Position numbers and translations under genes: made by a program. The notes below the pieces were generated by a model, which was not told the origin of the DNA, searched no databases, and saw only the letters and a program-made list of their open reading frames with translations. This document shows positions 1-6,718 of a stretch of DNA of 17,243 nucleotides, one piece after another. The stretch is from Bacillota bacterium (lineage in GTDB: Bacteria; Bacillota; Clostridia; Peptostreptococcales; Anaerovoracaceae). How positions within the stretch are numbered: the first letter of the stretch is position 1; each line of letters opens with the position of its first letter. Location of the stretch: NCBI GenBank assembly GCA_022793975.1, contig JAAWDW010000115.1:1-17243 (forward strand). The letters are read 5' to 3'.

Positions 1-66
1 AACTCGATATTTTAGCAGTTTCCCTGCAATGAGGTTTGTGGCGTAATAGTATTTATTCAAAAATAC

Positions 67-142
67 GGCGCTGCGGATCACAGTAAAAACTTATGCTGCT
101 TACGGAATGCAGCGCGGGAAGCGTAGTGACCTGGGCAGCGCC
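67..142. repeat. Imperfect long inverted repeat / structured element
   Basis: Arms GGCGCTGC (67-74) and GCAGCGCC (135-142) pair perfectly. The stem continues inward with GG-A-TCAC (75-81) against GTGACC (126-131). An inner hairpin GCTGC (95-99)/GCAGC (109-113) lies inside. GCAGCGC occurs twice (109-115 and 135-141), so the left arm has two alternative partners. On the minus strand the element follows the carrier gene and ends in GTATTTTTG, so it could terminate that transcript. It could also be a structured RNA or a palindromic repeat. It does not resemble a tRNA. Function is unknown. Confidence 0.45.
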
Positions 143-186
143 GAAAAATTAAATTGTTTATTAAAGGAATGTTTTATCTGTTAAAT

Positions 187-1584
187 TTACTGAAGCCCGA
201 TACCCCACTGTGTGATAGTCGCAAAAGTGAGAAGCAGACAAATTGCAATCGAAAGGATTACAAAAAGCGGCATAAAGAATTTATACCATCTTCCGAGAGG
301 AATCTTCGAAAGTCCGCAGATAATGGCAATACTGTTGGTAGGCCAGAGAAGCTGTGCATATCCGTGGCCCAGACTGTATGCAAGACAAGCTGTCTGGCGG
401 GTAACTCCCGCAAGGTCCGCAACCGGTGCAATGATAGGCATTGTAGTAGAAGCCATACCGCTTGCCGACGGCATAATAAATCCGAGCAGCAAATGCAGGA
501 AATAGAATCCGGAAGCTGTGAGCCAGCTTGGCAGATGACGCACACCAAGATAGAGATAGTATACAATAGTATCGCTCATACCGGATGAAGTAAGTACAAT
601 ATTAAGGCCGCGTGCCATACCGATAACAAGACAGCCGGATGCCATTCCTGTAAACGAATCAACAAGATACTGTATAGCCTGATCCATTGAAACCTTATTG
701 ATAATCGAAAGAACTATTGCAAGAATGATGTAAACAGCAGAAATTTCACTAAAATACCAACCCATCTTCTGGCAGGCATAAACAAAGAAAAGAATAGCGG
801 CAACGAAAAGAATAAGAGAAATCTTATTCTGCCATGTGAATGGTGCACCTTCGTCCGACATATCTGCGGCTATATCACTGAAATCAAGATCATAAACAAC
901 ACTCTTGCTTGGATCCTTCTTAATTTTGCGGCAGTACACGAGAGTGTAAGCGATCCAGATCACAACGGTAACAGCAAGCACAATAAGACGGAAACCAAGA
1001 CCTGAAAACAGCGGGAGTCCGCTTACTGTCTGGGCAATACCTGTGTTATAAAAACTGATACCGCCGACATTAAAGCCTATAACAGCAGCAACTGCGGAAA
1101 CAACAATACCTACAATAGCATCGTAACCAACGGCGATACACATTCCGATGAATACTCCTATTAAAGGATAAAGACCTTCCATTTCCCCCTGAAAACCGTC
1201 AAGAGCATAAATAGTAATAAACCCGGGAACAAGAAGTACGGTTTTGCTTTTTAAAAGTCTCCTTGTTGCATTGATAAATCCTGTGAAAGCTCCGGTTTCC
1301 GTTAGAATAATAGCTACCCAGCATCCTATAAAAATAAGAAAAATGAGGTCGGCAGCTTCTACCATTCCGTTGTAAAGGTCAATAAATACCTGAAAAGGAC
1401 CTTCCGGATTTTTATCGATGAAGTGGAATGAGTCAACATCGATGTTTACTATGCCCGTTTCCGGATCTTCAATACGATCAAATGAACCTGCCGGAACTAT
1501 GTATGTCAATATTGAAAGGATTATAATCAATATCAGCATTAGTACCGGAGTGGAAGGGGCCTGAAATTTTTTCTTTTCTTTCAT
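187..1584 (-). CDS. YfcC-family (DcuC-like) membrane transporter
   Basis: Predicted cytoplasmic-membrane secondary carrier of the YfcC/DcuC superfamily, whose members move C4-dicarboxylates, amino acids or related small organic solutes. The 465-residue length fits the family. Many hydrophobic segments are visible, the first at residues 13-31. It is followed by an acidic outside loop (about 33-65). A hydrophilic, charged loop lies at about 218-253. The N172...TGIAQ (181-185) stretch followed by LPLFSGLGFR (190-199) is typical of YfcC proteins. So is a late PSASGMASTTMPIIAP loop, which is like the re-entrant loops of this transporter fold. The ATG is preceded by an AGGAGGAAAG ribosome binding site. 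It is divergent from a GntR/FCD regulator that probably controls it. The substrate cannot be read from sequence; the FCD partner suggests an organic acid or amino acid. Confidence 0.85.
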   Translation of the reverse strand: MKEKKKFQAPSTPVLMLILIIILSILTYIVPAGSFDRIEDPETGIVNIDVDSFHFIDKNPEGPFQVFIDLYNGMVEAADLIFLIFIGCWVAIILTETGAFTGFINATRRLLKSKTVLLVPGFITIYALDGFQGEMEGLYPLIGVFIGMCIAVGYDAIVGIVVSAVAAVIGFNVGGISFYNTGIAQTVSGLPLFSGLGFRLIVLAVTVVIWIAYTLVYCRKIKKDPSKSVVYDLDFSDIAADMSDEGAPFTWQNKISLILFVAAILFFVYACQKMGWYFSEISAVYIILAIVLSIINKVSMDQAIQYLVDSFTGMASGCLVIGMARGLNIVLTSSGMSDTIVYYLYLGVRHLPSWLTASGFYFLHLLLGFIMPSASGMASTTMPIIAPVADLAGVTRQTACLAYSLGHGYAQLLWPTNSIAIICGLSKIPLGRWYKFFMPLFVILSIAICLLLTFATITQWGIGLQ

Positions 1585-1621
1585 TTCTTTCCTCCTAAAA
1601 AGTTATAAATAGTAGTACGAC

Positions 1622-1654
1622 GTTTTGTATATAATATATTGCATATTACAAAAC
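1622..1654. promoter_or_regulatory. Candidate GntR operator (inverted repeat)
   Basis: GTTTTGTA (1622-1629) and TACAAAAC (1647-1654) are perfect 8-base inverted arms around an AT-rich 17-base centre. The site covers the predicted transcription start and early leader of the carrier gene, so a bound repressor would block it. Assignment to the neighbouring GntR/FCD protein is inference from position. Confidence 0.45.
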
Positions 1655-1663
1655 ACGAAATTT

Positions 1664-1692
1664 ATTATAGCTGAAAAAATTAATGTTTGCAA
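1664..1692 (-). promoter_or_regulatory. Promoter of the YfcC-family transporter
   Basis: Read on the minus strand: -35 TTGCAA (1692-1687), 17-base spacer, perfect -10 TATAAT (1669-1664). It lies about 80 bases upstream of the carrier start codon, immediately before the GTTTTGTA/TACAAAAC palindrome. Confidence 0.7.
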
Positions 1693-1843
1693 CAAATATG
1701 TATAAAATTTATTGCGTATATTTTAAGAAACTTAAGGGATTATAAGAGAATTAAGTTGCAAAATACAGAAAATTTTGATATCCTATTGTACATAAAGCTC
1801 TTAGGCATAATAAATACAACTTTAAAGAAATGGATGGTACGAA

Positions 1844-2473
1844 ATGAATAAAGCGACTCTTGCCGAACAGGCATATCACTATATTATAGAGCAGATCAAA
1901 TACGGCAATCTTAAAGAAGGAACAAAGGTAGATGAGGCCGGGATTGTAGAGGAACTGGGAATAAGCCGTACGCCGGTACGAGAGGCGCTGCTTCAGCTTG
2001 CATCGGATGATGTTCTTGTAAATGTGGCAAGAAAGGGTTTTTTCGTCAGGAGTTTTGGCAAAAAAGAAAAAGCGGATGCTTGCACGGTACTCGGCCATTT
2101 GGATGGGCTTTCTGCGGTATATGCGGTGCCGTATTTAAAAGAAGAAGATTTTGCGGTGCTTGAACAAATGACAGAAGATATGGACGGATTTATTTCAAAC
2201 CACGAATTTGAGCATTATTCGGATATGCAGGAAAAATTTCATGAATATTATCAGAGATTATGTCCAAATCATCCGCTTAAGGAAATGATTGATTATATAA
2301 ATAAAAGATATGTGCTTTCTACATTTTATATAGATGCCCCTCACCTTTACGAACACCTTGCAATATCAAACAATGATCATAAAAAAATGATTGAACTTAT
2401 GCGCGGAAATAAAACGGACAAGCTTTACGATTTAATTTCAAAACATTGGGGATATACAGTAGAAGAGGATTGA
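1844..2473 (+). CDS. GntR-family transcriptional regulator, FCD domain
   Basis: DNA-binding regulator of the GntR superfamily, FadR/FCD branch. Residues 1-70 form the winged helix-turn-helix, with the diagnostic SRTPVREALLQL recognition helix at 41-52 and a short wing (VARKGFFV, 62-69). Residues 75-205 are an all-helical FCD ligand domain. D127, H133, H179 and H201 are in place to form the metal/ligand site usual for this fold. The 209-residue length is normal. It starts at ATG 1844 with a moderate GGATGG site six bases upstream. A possible promoter is TTGTAC (1786-1791) with TAATAA (1808-1813), but this is weak. Being divergent from the YfcC-like carrier, it likely represses that gene in response to its substrate or a metabolite. 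The ligand is unknown. Confidence 0.88.
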   Translation: MNKATLAEQAYHYIIEQIKYGNLKEGTKVDEAGIVEELGISRTPVREALLQLASDDVLVNVARKGFFVRSFGKKEKADACTVLGHLDGLSAVYAVPYLKEEDFAVLEQMTEDMDGFISNHEFEHYSDMQEKFHEYYQRLCPNHPLKEMIDYINKRYVLSTFYIDAPHLYEHLAISNNDHKKMIELMRGNKTDKLYDLISKHWGYTVEED

Positions 2474-2484
2474 ATAATTGAAAT

Positions 2485-2526
2485 ATGCTCTGCTTTTCGA
2501 TAAATTCGGTAAGCGGAGTATTTTTA
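2485..2526 (+). terminator. Rho-independent terminator after the GntR gene
   Basis: ATGCTCTGCTT (2485-2495) pairs with AAGCGGAGTAT (2511-2521) as an 11-base stem with two G-U pairs, followed by a T-run to 2525. It separates the regulator from the iron operon. Confidence 0.75.
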
Positions 2527-2554
2527 ATTTCTAAAAAATTTCTGGAAAAAAGTG

Positions 2555-2583
2555 TTGACATTTTGGTTAGCATAGGGTAACAT
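2555..2583 (+). promoter_or_regulatory. feo operon promoter
   Basis: Perfect -35 TTGACA (2555-2560), 17-base spacer, -10 TAACAT (2578-2583). The spacer and -10 are overlapped by one iron-box-like palindrome, and a second palindrome lies just downstream, so the promoter is well placed for repression. Confidence 0.75.
2566..2581. promoter_or_regulatory. Operator 1 (GTTAGC-N4-GGTAAC)
   Basis: GTTAGC-ATAG-GGTAAC is a 6-4-6 palindrome with one arm mismatch, lying between -35 and -10 of the feo promoter and overlapping the -10. It shares its layout with the sites at 2594 and 3270. The GTTAG/CTAAC half-sites recall DtxR/IdeR-type iron repressor boxes, though classic boxes have a shorter centre. Confidence 0.6.
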
Positions 2584-2593
2584 ATAAAACAAA

Positions 2594-2609
2594 GTTAGCA
2601 ATAGCTAAC
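2594..2609. promoter_or_regulatory. Operator 2 (GTTAGC-N4-GCTAAC)
   Basis: A perfect 6-4-6 palindrome, GTTAGC-AATA-GCTAAC, centred 28 bases downstream of operator 1, at about +5 to +20 of the feo transcript. It is probably bound by the same iron-responsive repressor, which is not encoded in the window. Confidence 0.7.
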
Positions 2610-2676
2610 ACAAATCTGTAGATTTTAAAGGTATTAGCAGATTTAAAAATTGCAGTCTGAAAGGATGGTGAATATT

Positions 2677-2886
2677 ATGCCTTTGACAATGGCGGTATCA
2701 GGAGAAATCAATTTTATAAAAAAAGTAGGAGGCAAAGAGGATATAAGAAGGTTTCTTGAAAATCTGGGATTTACTGTGGGCAGCAAGGTGAGTGTTATTT
2801 CTCAGATAAGCGGTAATGTTATAGTAAGCATTAAGGATTCACGAGTAGCGATAAGCAGAGAAATGGCAAATAAAATAATAATATAG
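2677..2886 (+). CDS. feoA: Ferrous iron transport protein A (first copy)
   Basis: A small cytoplasmic SH3-like FeoA protein of 69 residues, thought to bind FeoB and help Fe(II) uptake. The sequence begins MPLTMAVSGE and contains the family pattern of G18-G19, LENLGFTVGSKVSV (27-40), G46-N47-VIVSIKDSRVAIS (48-60) and a C-terminal M63ANKI. The ATG at 2677 is chosen because it gives the usual FeoA N-terminus and has an AAGGATGGTGA site upstream; an in-frame TTG at 2650 would add nine unrelated residues. It is first in the feo operon, 56 bases before a second feoA, and controlled by the iron-box palindromes upstream. Confidence 0.88.
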   Translation: MPLTMAVSGEINFIKKVGGKEDIRRFLENLGFTVGSKVSVISQISGNVIVSIKDSRVAISREMANKIII

Positions 2887-2942
2887 AGCAAAGGCTAAAT
2901 GAAAATCGGTATGTAAATATAATAAAGAAAGGAAAAAATGAA

Positions 2943-3209
2943 ATGAATTCGGAGTTTAAGGAAAAAATGACTCTTAAGGATGTAAAATGCGGTACAGATG
3001 TAAAGGTTTTAAAACTGCAGGGTGAAGGTGCCACAAAAAAACGAATCATGGATATGGGCATTACAAAAGGCATAGAAATTAATGTAAGAAAAACGGCACC
3101 GCTCGGAGATCCGATGGAACTTACTGTGAGGGGCTATGAGCTGTCGATAAGAAAAGCCGATGCAGAACTTATAGAGGTGCAAATAATAAAGGAAAACAAA
3201 ACGGCATAG
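2943..3209 (+). CDS. feoA: Ferrous iron transport protein A (second copy)
   Basis: A second FeoA-domain protein, 88 residues. Family features are MTLKDVKCGTDVKVLKLQGEG (about 9-29), the core KKRIMDMGITKGIEINVRKTAPLGDP (about 33-58), and the C-terminal half VRGYELSIRKADAELIEV. It is closer to the standard FeoA pattern (GMT/GITKG-V-aPLGDP) than the first copy, so the two are distinct paralogues rather than a recent duplication. It starts at ATG 2943 after an AAAGGAAA site. The overlapping ATG at 2938 is out of frame and stops at once. It is followed by a 146-base gap with its own operator before feoB. Confidence 0.9.
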   Translation: MNSEFKEKMTLKDVKCGTDVKVLKLQGEGATKKRIMDMGITKGIEINVRKTAPLGDPMELTVRGYELSIRKADAELIEVQIIKENKTA

Positions 3210-3269
3210 TACAATTGATACAAGGATAAAAGATATAAATTAAAAACCTTGTATTTTTTAGAAAAGCGA

Positions 3270-3285
3270 GTTAGCAAACGCTAAC
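3270..3285. promoter_or_regulatory. Operator 3 (GTTAGC-N4-GCTAAC) before feoB
   Basis: A perfect palindrome GTTAGC-AAAC-GCTAAC with the same arms as operator 2, 70 bases upstream of the feoB start codon. No convincing -35/-10 pair was found beside it. It may control an internal feoB promoter or act as an RNA hairpin in the feo transcript. Confidence 0.6.
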
Positions 3286-3355
3286 AAAACCCGTGTTTTA
3301 AAAATTTATTAGGGGAATCAATTGAAGTAATATAACTTATCGGGAGGAAAATAAA

Positions 3356-5554
3356 ATGTCGATAAAAATAGCGCTTGCCGGCAATCCGAACAGCGGCAAG
3401 ACAACACTTTTTAACGCACTTACAGGGTCCAATCAGTATGTCGGAAACTGGCCGGGCGTAACAGTAGAGAAAAAAGAGGGTAAATTAAAAGGACATAAAA
3501 ATGTAACAATAACAGATTTGCCGGGTATTTACTCACTTTCACCTTATACGCTTGAGGAGGTGATAGCGAGAAAATATCTTCTTAATGAAAAGCCCAGTGC
3601 GATTCTTAATATTGTAGACGGAACGAATCTAGAAAGAAATCTGTATCTTACAACACAGCTTGCGGAACTGGGGATACCAGTTGTAATAGCTGTAAATATG
3701 ATGGATATAGTAGAAAAAAGGGGAGATAAAATAGATATTAGAAAACTTTCGCAGCAAATAGGCTGCCCGGTTTACGCTATTTCAGCACTCAAAGGAACCG
3801 GCATTAAAGAAGCTGCGGAAGCTGCCGTCGCTGCGGCAGAAGAAAATATTGTGCAGAAGAAAATTTTTACGAATAATATTGAAGAGGCAATAGAAAAAAT
3901 AACGAAGTTTCTTCCGGACAATATTTCTAAAGATCAGAAAAGATTTTATGCTGTTAAAATATTTGAAAGAGATAAAAAGATTATAGAAATACTTGAAGCC
4001 GGCACGGCAAAAAATCTTATGACCAAAGCAGAAAACATAATAACGGAAACAGAAAATTATTTGGATGATGATGCAGAGAGCATTATAACAAATGAAAGAT
4101 ATTTATACATAGGAAAAATTATAAAAGACAGTTATAAGAAAAACAATAAAGGTGCGCTTACAATATCGGATAAGATCGATAAAGTTGTAACAAACAGGTG
4201 GGCGGCACTGCCGATATTTGCCGTTATAATGTCGCTTGTATATTATGTATCGGTAACAACGCTCGGAGGGGTGCTTACAGATTGGGCCAATGACGGTCTT
4301 TTCGGAGAAGAGTGGCATTTGTTTGGAATAGATGCGGTTACAATTCCGGGAATTCCTGTGTTTATCGAGAATGCACTTAAGGCAATAGGATGTGCGGATT
4401 GGCTGAAAAGCCTTATACTTGACGGTATTGTAGGCGGAGTTGGAGCCGTACTTGGATTTGTTCCACAAATTCTTCTTCTCTTTATATTCTTGGCAATACT
4501 TGAAGGTTGCGGATATATGGCACGCGTAGCGTTCATAATGGATAGAATCTTCCGTAAGCTCGGACTTTCGGGCAAGTCTTTTATTCCGATGCTTGTAGGC
4601 ACAGGCTGCGGTGTTCCGGGAATAATGGCGTCAAGGACTATCGAGAGCGACAGAGACAGGAAAATGACTATAATGACAACAACATTTATTCCGTGCGGAG
4701 CAAAGCTTCCTATAATAGCCCTTATTGCCGGAGCTTTGTTTGCGGAAGCGTGGTGGGTCGGACCGAGTGCGTATTTTCTCGGTGTAGCATCTGTTATAGT
4801 ATCAGGGCTTATATTGAAAAAAACAAAGATGTTTGCAGGAGATCCGGCACCGTTTGTAATGGAGCTTCCTGCGTATCATATTCCGACAGTCGGAAATGTT
4901 TTGCGAAGTATGTGGGAAAGAGGCTGGTCGTTTATTAAAAAAGCGGGGACGATAATTCTTCTTTCAGCAATAATTATATGGTTTCTTTCAAATTTTGGAT
5001 TTACAAACGGCGGCTTTGGTATGGTTGATGATATGAATGACGGACTTCTGGCAGCTGTCGGCGGAGCGATTGCATTTTTATTTGTTCCGCTTGGATTCGG
5101 AAAATGGCAGTATGTATCGGCTTCCGTAATGGGACTTGTTGCCAAAGAAAATCTTGTATCGACACTCGGCGTGCTTTTCGAATACGCTGATATAGCAGAA
5201 GACGGAGCGGAAATATGGGGCGAATTGGCAGCGAGTCTGACTCCGGCCGGCGCATATGCACTGCTGGCGTTTAATCTTCTCTGTGCACCTTGCTTTGCAG
5301 CTATAGGAGCGATAAAGAGGGAAATGAACAATCCTAAGTGGACTTGGTTTGCGATTGGTTATCAGACGGTGTTTGCATATGCTGTGGCACTTATGATTTA
5401 TCAGTTTGGCACATTTGCTTCGGGAGGAGGCTTCAGTGTGGGAACAGCTGCGGCCGTTGTAGTTTTGGCATTATTCATATATATGCTTGTTCGTCCAAAC
5501 AAATATGAAAATACACTCAATGAAAAGAGAAATGTTTTGTCTGTAAATGTGTAA
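3356..5554 (+). CDS. feoB: Ferrous iron transporter FeoB
   Basis: Cytoplasmic-membrane Fe(II) transporter with a cytosolic GTPase domain. The N-terminal G domain shows G1 GNPNSGKTT (9-17), G2 T36 within NWPGVTVEKKEG, G3 DLPG (54-57), G4 NMMD (114-117) and a G5-like ISALKG near 142-147. A helical spacer follows (about 165-270). The rest is a polytopic membrane domain with two Gate-type regions and the conserved Cys stretch GTGCGVPGIMASRTIESDRDRKM near 415-435. Later comes FIPCGAKLPI and, near the C-terminus, NLLCAPCFAAIGAIKRE, all hallmarks of FeoB. Its 732 residues are typical. ATG 3356 follows a strong GGGAGGAAAA site. It ends with an ordinary short tail, without the Cys-rich C-terminus that some FeoB proteins carry; a separate small Cys-rich protein is encoded next. 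Confidence 0.97.
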   Translation: MSIKIALAGNPNSGKTTLFNALTGSNQYVGNWPGVTVEKKEGKLKGHKNVTITDLPGIYSLSPYTLEEVIARKYLLNEKPSAILNIVDGTNLERNLYLTTQLAELGIPVVIAVNMMDIVEKRGDKIDIRKLSQQIGCPVYAISALKGTGIKEAAEAAVAAAEENIVQKKIFTNNIEEAIEKITKFLPDNISKDQKRFYAVKIFERDKKIIEILEAGTAKNLMTKAENIITETENYLDDDAESIITNERYLYIGKIIKDSYKKNNKGALTISDKIDKVVTNRWAALPIFAVIMSLVYYVSVTTLGGVLTDWANDGLFGEEWHLFGIDAVTIPGIPVFIENALKAIGCADWLKSLILDGIVGGVGAVLGFVPQILLLFIFLAILEGCGYMARVAFIMDRIFRKLGLSGKSFIPMLVGTGCGVPGIMASRTIESDRDRKMTIMTTTFIPCGAKLPIIALIAGALFAEAWWVGPSAYFLGVASVIVSGLILKKTKMFAGDPAPFVMELPAYHIPTVGNVLRSMWERGWSFIKKAGTIILLSAIIIWFLSNFGFTNGGFGMVDDMNDGLLAAVGGAIAFLFVPLGFGKWQYVSASVMGLVAKENLVSTLGVLFEYADIAEDGAEIWGELAASLTPAGAYALLAFNLLCAPCFAAIGAIKREMNNPKWTWFAIGYQTVFAYAVALMIYQFGTFASGGGFSVGTAAAVVVLALFIYMLVRPNKYENTLNEKRNVLSVNV

Positions 5555-5709
5555 ATCGGACAGAAAGCATATTAAGCAATGTATGATTAAAAAATACAAA
5601 AATGGGAATGAATAAAATAAAGAGGTAATCAGGAAAGGAAAGTTTGTACAAAGGTAAAACATATATAGTAAAAAGGTATGTGCTTTACAAAAGTACAGAA
5701 GAGATGAAA

Positions 5710-5871
5710 ATGTTACCGGAAACAATAGGAACGGCAATTGTAGGCGCTTTAGTCGCTGCAGCCGTAATACTGATAATAAGAAAAATGATAAAAGACAAAA
5801 AAGCGGGCAAAAACAGCTGTGGATGTGGATGTGGCAGCTGTCCCAACGCCGGATTTTGTCACAAAAAATAA
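5710..5871 (+). CDS. FeoB-associated Cys-rich membrane protein
   Basis: A 53-residue protein with one membrane helix (about 6-24), a basic stretch (IRKMIKDKKAGK, 23-34), and a C-terminal cluster SCGCGCGSCPNAGFCHKK (36-53) with Cys at 37, 39, 41, 44 and 50. This matches the small FeoB-associated Cys-rich proteins found after feoB in Clostridia, proposed to handle iron or redox at the transporter. The ATG at 5710 is preferred: AGAAGAG lies six bases upstream and the length fits the family. Alternatives are ATG 5704 and a TTG at 5644, which has its own AGGAAAGG site and would add 22 residues before the helix. It is the last gene of the feo operon. Confidence 0.8.
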   Translation: MLPETIGTAIVGALVAAAVILIIRKMIKDKKAGKNSCGCGCGSCPNAGFCHKK

Positions 5872-5942
5872 ATGGTTAAATTCACAAATGCAACTTGCTG
5901 AATTTGTTCATAAATGAAAATCCTTAAATAAGTCAATCAAAG

Positions 5943-5985
5943 AAAGAACGAGCAAAAAATAATATTTTTTTGCTCGTTCTTTTAA
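5943..5985 (+). terminator. Terminator of the feo operon
   Basis: A 17-base perfect stem (5943-5959 with 5966-5982) with a six-base loop. The descending A-rich/T-rich stem base and trailing T/A tract make an efficient intrinsic terminator, possibly active in both directions. Confidence 0.88.
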
Positions 5986-6014
5986 TTGCGGTTAGAAATA
6001 TTTGATGATAGAAT
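5986..6014 (+). promoter_or_regulatory. Promoter of the restriction endonuclease gene
   Basis: -35-like TTGCGG (5986-5991), 17-base spacer, -10 TAGAAT (6009-6014), immediately after the feo terminator and 57 bases before the ATG. It gives the gene its own transcription separate from feo. No C-box-like palindrome for an R-M controller protein was seen. Confidence 0.5.
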
Positions 6015-6071
6015 AAGTTAAAACAAAGTAAAAAATCAAAGATTATTTATTGAAAATTAATTGGAGAAAGT

Positions 6072-6686
6072 ATGACAGAAAAGCTAACTAAGATAGAATT
6101 ATTCGAAGAACTTGCACAGCCTGATGAAAACGGAGTGAGCCGCTGGGTAGATGTAAGTGAATTTACGGGCAGATATGAATTTCTAAGGTTTGGAAACGGC
6201 GCGGATTGGGCCAGAAGCGACGGTGCGTTCGGACGCAAATACATAATAGAAAAGGACAAAAGCCGAACGCCGGGCAATAAAATAGATGCCCTTCGTACGG
6301 CCGGGTTTGCCGTTGATAATTCGTATTCGTCATATATTGATCCTCAAATTAAAAAAATTATAAAAGAAATGCGCTGCGTTGTTCTCGGAACATCAGAACC
6401 AGAATGTGATCATAAAAACGGAATGAAAAACGAAGACAGAGTAATGCAGAATACAGAACAAAGAGTATCGGATTTTCAGCCTTTAAGCAAAGCTGCAAAT
6501 GATGCCAAAAGGCAATTCTGCAAGGAATGCAGAAAAACGGGCATTCGCTATGACGCAAAAAAACTCGGTTATCCTATGTCGTATTATAAAGGCGGAGCAC
6601 ATCACAACAATGAAGAAAACGCTTGTATCGGATGTTTCTGGTATGATCCTATTGAATTCAGAAAACATTTGCAAGAGAAAAAATAA
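6072..6686 (+). CDS. Predicted type II restriction endonuclease, HNH type
   Basis: A 204-residue protein with an HNH/beta-beta-alpha-metal nuclease core: DHKNG (113-117, general-base H114), N120, DFQPL (134-138), N143 and K146-R147. It is accompanied by two CxxC pairs (C150-C153, C185-C188) that can hold a structural zinc. The N-terminal part shows SRWV (23-26), RFGNGADW (39-46) and KYIIEKDK (56-63), a block I associate from memory with small HNH restriction enzymes. The C-terminus ends YDPIEFRKHL. No other nuclease or controller is nearby, and the two methyltransferases that converge on it make a type II restriction function the best reading. ATG 6072 follows a GGAGAAAG site. The recognition sequence cannot be deduced. 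A homing-type or solitary HNH nuclease is less likely. Confidence 0.68.
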   Translation: MTEKLTKIELFEELAQPDENGVSRWVDVSEFTGRYEFLRFGNGADWARSDGAFGRKYIIEKDKSRTPGNKIDALRTAGFAVDNSYSSYIDPQIKKIIKEMRCVVLGTSEPECDHKNGMKNEDRVMQNTEQRVSDFQPLSKAANDAKRQFCKECRKTGIRYDAKKLGYPMSYYKGGAHHNNEENACIGCFWYDPIEFRKHLQEKK

Positions 6687-6718
6687 AAGATGAGGGATTT
6701 AAATTACCTCATCTTTTT
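6685..6718. terminator. Shared bidirectional terminator of R and M genes
   Basis: AAAAGATGAGG (6685-6695) pairs perfectly with CCTCATCTTTT (6707-6717), with an 11-base loop. It carries A-runs before and T-runs after on both strands. The endonuclease stop codon (6684-6686) touches the left arm and the methyltransferase stop codon (6704-6706) lies in the loop, so one hairpin ends both convergent transcripts. Confidence 0.8.

Noticed and set aside
1..87. Minus-strand open frame running off the left edge (GTG at about 87, reading IRSAVFLNKYYYATNLIAGKL)
   Set aside because: Only about 29 codons are visible, there is no ribosome binding site, and its start lies inside the inverted repeat. It could be the start of a real gene, but the evidence is too thin to annotate.
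67..142. 76-base element with paired ends considered as a tRNA
   Set aside because: It has no TpsiC sequence (GTTCGA), no D-loop pattern and no anticodon stem in the right place.
154..588. 144-codon plus-strand open frame opposite the YfcC-like gene
   Set aside because: It starts with TTG without a ribosome binding site, has no recognisable domain, and the minus strand encodes a well-supported transporter.
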